DNA of 10,176 bases from Vulcanimicrobiota bacterium (GTDB lineage Bacteria > Vulcanimicrobiota > Vulcanimicrobiia > Vulcanimicrobiales > Vulcanimicrobiaceae): positions 1 to 10,176 of the forward strand of contig JASHPC010000238.1 in the NCBI GenBank assembly GCA_030038335.1, in the 5' to 3' direction. Of this stretch, positions 6,711 to 10,176 are shown one piece after another (within the stretch, counting starts at the first letter, position 1; each line of letters begins with the position of its first letter). Position numbers and translations under genes: made by a program. Below the pieces are notes generated by a model. That model searched no databases. It had not been told where the DNA came from and worked only from the letters and a program-made list of their open reading frames with translations.

Positions 6711-7166
6711 TCACTGAGAACTGACGGCGGAGAAGCCGCTCTGTGAACCGTACTCAATATGCGTCGCGTTATTATCGCCGTGATCAATCGCTTTTAACGT
6801 CGATGGGTCGTGCGTACCCGGACACGTAATGACGTAACTGGGCGCTGAGTTGCCACTCGTCGTTACAGTGAACGTATAGGGCTTCCCGGGACCGGCCGCA
6901 GGATCCACGGGAACCTGCTGCATGTAAGGAAGGAAGTCGCTGTTATTGCCGTCGACCGTGCCACTGTCAGGATATGCGTCGTGATCGGTCTCGTACAACT
7001 CCAGCGCAGTTGCAATTTCCTTTAAGTTACTTTCGCACGCCGCGGTCTGTGCTTGCGATCTGGCCTGCATGAGGTTCGGCACGAGAATCGTTACCAGTAT
7101 GGCGATGATCGCAACGACAATCATCATTTCAATCAGTGTAAACCCGCGTTCGTTCTGTCGTCGCAT
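6711..7166 (-). CDS. Type IV pilin, GspG-like (probable major pilin)
   Basis: Prepilin and likely fibre subunit. The 151-residue product has a short basic leader (MRRQNERG), the cleavage motif G|FTLIEMMIV with F at mature position 1 and glutamate at +5, then the conserved hydrophobic helix (to about residue 30). The globular part resembles GspG/T2SSG pseudopilins and many T4 pilins: LKEIATALELYETDHDAYP (48-66), then QVPVDPAAGPGKPYTF (84-99). Two cysteines, C44 and C115 (mature 36 and 107), could form a disulfide. The start is ATG at 7166, fixed by AGGAGG ten bases upstream; the open frame to 7307 overlaps the sigma factor and is a shadow. It sits 19 bases after the sigma gene and three before the CcdA-like gene. 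A pseudopilin is the alternative, but pilT and pilM-Q favour a pilin. Confidence 0.95.
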   Translation of the reverse strand: MRRQNERGFTLIEMMIVVAIIAILVTILVPNLMQARSQAQTAACESNLKEIATALELYETDHDAYPDSGTVDGNNSDFLPYMQQVPVDPAAGPGKPYTFTVTTSGNSAPSYVITCPGTHDPSTLKAIDHGDNNATHIEYGSQSGFSAVSSQ

Positions 7167-7176
7167 GTCGGTGTGT

Positions 7177-7182
7177 CCTCCT
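7177..7182 (-). promoter_or_regulatory. Strong ribosome binding site of the pilin gene
   Basis: AGGAGG on the minus strand, ten bases before ATG 7166 and just after the sigma factor stop. It fixes the pilin start against longer in-frame alternatives. It is the only full consensus site at workable spacing that I see at any start in the window, consistent with high pilin translation. Confidence 0.85.
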
Positions 7183-7185
7183 GGG

Positions 7186-7875
7186 CTAATAATGCCCTCG
7201 ACAACCGTCAGAGGGACGCATGATCGCACCGAGTTTCCTGAGCGCCTGACGGTGCAATCGTGCGACGTGTCTTCGCGAATATCCAAGCTTTTTCGCAAGC
7301 GCGCCAATTGGCGTGTCGTATTCGTAGATTTCGCGAATTATGGTGCGCTCGAGCGGGGAGAAGCGCTCCACGATGCTCTCGATCCCTATTCGGTCAACTT
7401 CCGTTTCGATTGTGTACGCGAGCGTCTGTTGCTCCGGAGCCTTCAACGCGTCGAAGGGAACGATGTGGCCGGCCGCGCGATAGTGCCGTAGATCGCGGCA
7501 GTCCGCTGCGTTCACGCCTGTCAGCGCGACGATCTCCGCATGCGTTGCCTCGCGGCCTTTGACCATCCATATGTCGTGCTCGGCCTGTAGCCACTTCTTC
7601 TCTAGTTCGCGCAGTCGCCGCGGCGCGCGTACGAGGCGTTCAAAGTCGCGCACGTGATGCATAAGCTCTCCGATCATCAATAGCCAGGCATATGCTTCGA
7701 ACGGCGTGCGAGATTCCGGATTGAAGCGGTCCGCAGCCTTGATGAGCCCTATAGCCGCGACCTGCTGAAGGTCGGCTCGATCGAGCCCCGGACGCGTGAA
7801 TCTTCGCGCGGCGCGGACGCATAGGTACCAGAAACGTCCGATGGCCGCTTCTCGCGAGAGGCATTCGGTTGTCAA
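7186..7875 (-). CDS. Sigma-70 family RNA polymerase sigma factor, group 3 (SigB/F/G-like)
   Basis: Alternative sigma factor. The 229 residues cover regions 2, 3 and 4. Region 2 (about 12-82) includes DLQQVAAIGLIKAADRF (35-51), matching the core-binding 2.1-2.2 segment, and PFEAYAWLLMIGELMHHVRD (58-77), matching the SFEAFAxPxIxGEIxRxLRD pattern of SigB, SigF and SigG; RAPRRLREL (83-91) corresponds to VPRRxxEL at the start of region 3. Region 3 runs to about 150 (THAEIVALTGVNAADC). Region 4 (about 165-217) has FSPLERTIIREIY and a helix-turn-helix, GALAKKLGYSRRHVARLHRQALRKL (191-215). The start is TTG at 7875, overlapping the pilC stop (TTGA); no other good start is nearby. No anti-sigma or anti-anti-sigma gene is visible. 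Its place between pilC and the pilin suggests it controls this operon or a linked regulon; this is inference. Confidence 0.93.
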   Translation of the reverse strand: MTTECLSREAAIGRFWYLCVRAARRFTRPGLDRADLQQVAAIGLIKAADRFNPESRTPFEAYAWLLMIGELMHHVRDFERLVRAPRRLRELEKKWLQAEHDIWMVKGREATHAEIVALTGVNAADCRDLRHYRAAGHIVPFDALKAPEQQTLAYTIETEVDRIGIESIVERFSPLERTIIREIYEYDTPIGALAKKLGYSRRHVARLHRQALRKLGAIMRPSDGCRGHY

Positions 7876-9092
7876 CGAATATTTCCGATCGCTGCGTAGA
7901 GTGGAACGATAATCGACGCGACCACGCCTGCCACGACGCCGCCAAGCACTAGAATAAGCAGAGGTTCGAGAACGGAAGCGACGCCTTTAACGCCGTGGGC
8001 CACTTCGTCCTCGAGGTGCTCGGCAACGCGCACCAGCGCGGTGTCGAGCGCTCCGGACTCTTCCCCAACAGCGGCCATCTGCACGCATAGACGGCCAAAC
8101 AGGTCGCTCTTTCCAAGTGCCGTAGATAGGGTAACTCCGTCCTCGACGAGCGCTCGCGCCACCGAGACCGCGTTGCGGTATGTCGAGCTTCCTAGTACTC
8201 CTCGTGATGCGTCTAGGGCAGCCGTGACCGAGAGCCCGCATTGCAATAAGGTGCCTGTGGTTCTGGCAAACGCTGCAGTGTTCGTCTGACGCCGAAGCGC
8301 TCCAATGAGCGGTGCATCGAGTAACACGCGATCCAACCAGCTCGAGACTGGCGCCATCCGCGACGCGATCGTGCCGCCGCTATAGAGAAGTGCTGCAGCG
8401 ACGACCCCTGCGGCGACCACCCATGGATTTCGGACCACGGCACTTGTAACGATGAGCGCACGCGTCGGCATGGGCACGTCCGCGTGTAGTTGCTCTAGAA
8501 TCGACGAAAACTCAGGTATCGTACCGACGAGGAGGAACAGCAGGAGGCCACACGCCGAGAGCAGCACGAAAATTGGATATGCCAGCGCCGTGACGACTTG
8601 CCGTCGCATGGTCTCGTACGACTCAAGAAGCGTCGCCGCTCGCTCTAGTGCGTCGTCGAGAATGCCACCCGCCTCCCCGGCCCTGACCATCGCCACGATG
8701 CTCTCTGGAAAGTCGGCGGTCCGACGCGACATCGCTTCCGAGAACGATCCGCCGCCGCTCACATCGTCGGAGACGGCCTGCAGTGACTCCGCAAAGCGCC
8801 GGTCCCCACACTGCTCCATCGCAACGTCAAGCGCGCGAAGCAACGAAGCCCCCGAAGATACCAGGATTGCCAATGCGCGCATTGCGGCGGTTCGTGCCGC
8901 GCGTCGTGAGCTCAAACGGTCCCCGAGTCCGGCAATTCGGCCACGCACATCATCCGAAGCGTACACGGATGTTACGAAGAGTCGTCGCGACCGAAGCGTC
9001 GCCACGACGTCGGCTTCACACGCTGCGCGAACCGTCCCCGACACGAGAATGCCTGCATGAGAGCGCGCCGCATACCGGTACGACATCATCAC
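7872..9092 (-). CDS. pilC: PilC/GspF-type inner-membrane platform protein
   Basis: Inner-membrane platform on which the motor ATPases act to insert or withdraw pilins. The 406 residues hold a short N-terminal region (SYRYAARSHAGILVSGTVRA) and two related T2SSF domains: the first (about 66-190) with LAILVSSGASLLRALDVA and MVRAGEAGGILDDAL (135-149), the second (about 270-395) with TGTLLQCGLSVTAALDA and MAAVGEESGALDTAL (339-353). Membrane helices lie at about 166-195, 213-237 and 373-400, the usual topology. GTG at 9092 and ATG at 9089 and 9086 are adjacent in-frame starts (product begins MMMSYR); GTG shares one base with the pilT stop, and I cannot tell which is used. The stop overlaps the TTG start of the sigma factor. 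Confidence 0.95.
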   Translation of the reverse strand: MMMSYRYAARSHAGILVSGTVRAACEADVVATLRSRRLFVTSVYASDDVRGRIAGLGDRLSSRRAARTAAMRALAILVSSGASLLRALDVAMEQCGDRRFAESLQAVSDDVSGGGSFSEAMSRRTADFPESIVAMVRAGEAGGILDDALERAATLLESYETMRRQVVTALAYPIFVLLSACGLLLFLLVGTIPEFSSILEQLHADVPMPTRALIVTSAVVRNPWVVAAGVVAAALLYSGGTIASRMAPVSSWLDRVLLDAPLIGALRRQTNTAAFARTTGTLLQCGLSVTAALDASRGVLGSSTYRNAVSVARALVEDGVTLSTALGKSDLFGRLCVQMAAVGEESGALDTALVRVAEHLEDEVAHGVKGVASVLEPLLILVLGGVVAGVVASIIVPLYAAIGNIR

Positions 9093-10129
9093 TAGGCATC
9101 ATCCAAAGGGGCCAGCTGCGAAATCATTCCAGACGAAACCAAGTCGGCGAGGTGGCCCTCCAGTGTCTGCATTCCGAATCGGCGACCGGTGGCAATCGCG
9201 TTGGCGAGTTGGTGCTGTTTGCCCTCGCGGATCATGTGTTGCACCGCATCGCACGAAACGAGTACCTCCGCTGCGACGCAACGACCGCGTCCACTTGCGA
9301 GCTCTACGAGTCGCTGCGAGATGCATCCTATAAGCACGCGCGCGATTCGGCTGCGCGCCGATTGCACGCTTTCCGCGGGAAACGCGTCGATGAGGCGATC
9401 GACCGCCTGCGCTGCGTCTCCTGTGTGAAGCGTCGATAGCACGAGATGTCCGGTCTCGGCCGCCATTACGGCAGCAGTAATCGTTGCACAATCACGCATC
9501 TCTCCGACGACGAGCACATTAGGATCGCTGCGTAGAGCGCCGAGAATGGCCCGCGAAAAGCTTTCGACGTCCCGACCAACTTGGCGCTGTACGACGAGCG
9601 AACGCTGCGAACGTATGCGGTACTCAATGGGATCTTCGATCGTAATGATCTTCTTCGCCGAGCTCGCGTTTATCGTATTGACGAGAGCCGCGAGCGTTGT
9701 CGACTTGCCGCTTCCGGTCGGGCCTCCGACGATGACGAGCCCGAACGGGCGCCGTATCATGCGCTCCACGACGTCGGGCAGCGACAAGTCTGCAAGCGTA
9801 GGGATACTCTGTGAAAGGAATCGCAACGAAAGCGCGATTCCGTCCGCCGTCCGCGTAGCGTGAATGCGAATCGGTCCGTCTCGCTCGAGTCGCGACGTCG
9901 TAACGTCGCCGTGACGCTCTAACTCCGCACTTTCGCCATCGTCCAGGAAACGGTCCGCCATCACACGGAGGTCCGTCGCCTCCAGATCTGGTCCGGAAAC
10001 GCGCTCCAACACGCCATCGATCCGCAACACGGGCGGAAGTGAAGGTACCAAATGCAAATCGGAAGCGCGTCGCTCTTTTGCCTCTTGCGCAGCATCCGAT
10101 AATGCTACGATCCCGAGAGCGCAGCTCAC
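9092..10129 (-). CDS. pilT: PilT-like pilus retraction ATPase
   Basis: Cytoplasmic hexameric ATPase of the type II/IV secretion family, expected to drive pilus disassembly. The 345 residues have the PAS-like N-terminal domain (ASDLHLVPSLPPVLRIDG, 22-39), Walker A GPTGSGKST (136-144), the Asp box TIEDPIEY (163-170), Walker B VLVVGEMRD (205-213, catalytic E210) and the His box TGHLVLSTLHTGDA (226-239). Length and the C-terminal AVQHMIREGKQHQL (295-308) fit PilT rather than PilB: it matches the AIRNLIREGK-type retraction element, with AIR changed to AVQ. No zinc-binding tetracysteine of PilB/GspE is present. The start is GTG at 10129, overlapping the upstream stop (GTGA). PilU is an alternative name for such a protein. 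Confidence 0.94.
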   Translation of the reverse strand: MSCALGIVALSDAAQEAKERRASDLHLVPSLPPVLRIDGVLERVSGPDLEATDLRVMADRFLDDGESAELERHGDVTTSRLERDGPIRIHATRTADGIALSLRFLSQSIPTLADLSLPDVVERMIRRPFGLVIVGGPTGSGKSTTLAALVNTINASSAKKIITIEDPIEYRIRSQRSLVVQRQVGRDVESFSRAILGALRSDPNVLVVGEMRDCATITAAVMAAETGHLVLSTLHTGDAAQAVDRLIDAFPAESVQSARSRIARVLIGCISQRLVELASGRGRCVAAEVLVSCDAVQHMIREGKQHQLANAIATGRRFGMQTLEGHLADLVSSGMISQLAPLDDA

Positions 10130-10176
10130 GACGAGTACTCGCCGATGACGCGGTCCACTTCCGCAGCGGTCGTTCG
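10126..10176 (-). CDS. C-terminal 16 residues of an upstream gene, probably a PilB/GspE assembly ATPase
   Basis: The frame enters from the right edge and reads RTTAAEVDRVIGEYSS before a TGA that overlaps the pilT GTG by four bases. GspE/PilB proteins commonly end in a G-x-T-(T/S)-xx-E-V-x-R-V segment, which this matches, and an assembly ATPase directly before pilT and pilC is the common order. The fragment is too short to prove the family. Confidence 0.5.
   Translation of the reverse strand, partial: RTTAAEVDRVIGEYSS

Noticed and set aside
6722..6745. Small inverted repeat near the pilin stop as a possible terminator
   Set aside because: The stem is about four base pairs, lies inside the coding region and has no U-tract; the downstream gene starts three bases after the stop.
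7167..7307. Longer N-terminus for the pilin
   Set aside because: It would add 47 residues before the leader and overlap the sigma factor; AGGAGG at the ATG 7166 decides the start.
8452..9439. Two long plus-strand open frames (8452-9060 and 8783-9439)
   Set aside because: Antisense shadows of pilC and pilT, low complexity and no recognisable motifs.
7887..9537. 15-base direct repeat GATCGCTGCGTAGAG (7887-7901 and 9523-9537)
   Set aside because: Single pair, inside two unrelated coding regions in different reading contexts, with no flanking structure; likely chance helped by frequent GATCGC.
1..10176. CRISPR arrays, tRNA or rRNA genes, insertion sequences, origins
   Set aside because: No regular repeats, no cloverleaf-like sequences and no transposase reading frames were seen; the window is almost wholly coding on one strand.
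1108..10176. Type II secretion system instead of a type IV pilus
   Set aside because: The GspG-like pilin and secretin could suggest it, but PilT and a full PilM-N-O-P set are pilus hallmarks, and no GspL/GspM or minor pseudopilin cluster is present here.

Overview
All genes in this window lie on the minus strand and read from the right edge to the left. They form one tightly packed type IV pilus operon of about 10 kb. In transcription order: the last 16 codons of a probable GspE/PilB-type assembly ATPase, a PilT-like retraction ATPase, the PilC/GspF platform protein, a complete SigB/F/G-type sigma factor, a GspG-like pilin, a CcdA-like six-helix membrane protein, a membrane-anchored TPR protein, a short prepilin peptidase, PilM, PilN, PilO, a PilP-like protein, the PilQ secretin, and the first 356 codons of a flavin amine oxidase that leaves the window at base 1.

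Organism: the secretin and PilM-P alignment proteins imply a diderm envelope. Base composition is moderately G+C-rich, GTG and TTG starts are common, and the palindrome CGATCG is frequent. The SigB/F-like sigma factor and divergent pilus proteins would fit a little-studied diderm lineage on the Terrabacteria side, such as Eremiobacterota/Vulcanimicrobiota or Armatimonadota. This placement is an inference with low confidence; there is no rRNA or other marker here.

Layout: 7872-10176 holds the motor and platform; 7186-7875 the sigma factor; 6711-7166 the pilin; 5545-6707 an accessory pair (CcdA-like and TPR); 4940-5548 the processing peptidase; 1108-4943 pilM-N-O-P-Q; 1-1070 the oxidase. No intergenic gap exceeds 37 bases, so there is no room for a classical promoter or terminator between genes. 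Most junctions are 4-base ATGA, GTGA or TTGA overlaps. The pilin is the clear exception, with a full AGGAGG at good spacing.

How the genes work together: the pilin is trimmed by the peptidase, extracted or polymerised on the PilC platform by the ATPases (PilT for disassembly), aligned through the PilM-N-O-P bridge and passed out through the PilQ secretin. The unusual parts are the sigma factor inside the structural operon, and the CcdA-like thiol transporter directly downstream of a pilin whose mature form has exactly two cysteines. Together they suggest a pilus system with its own transcriptional switch and possibly its own redox maturation.
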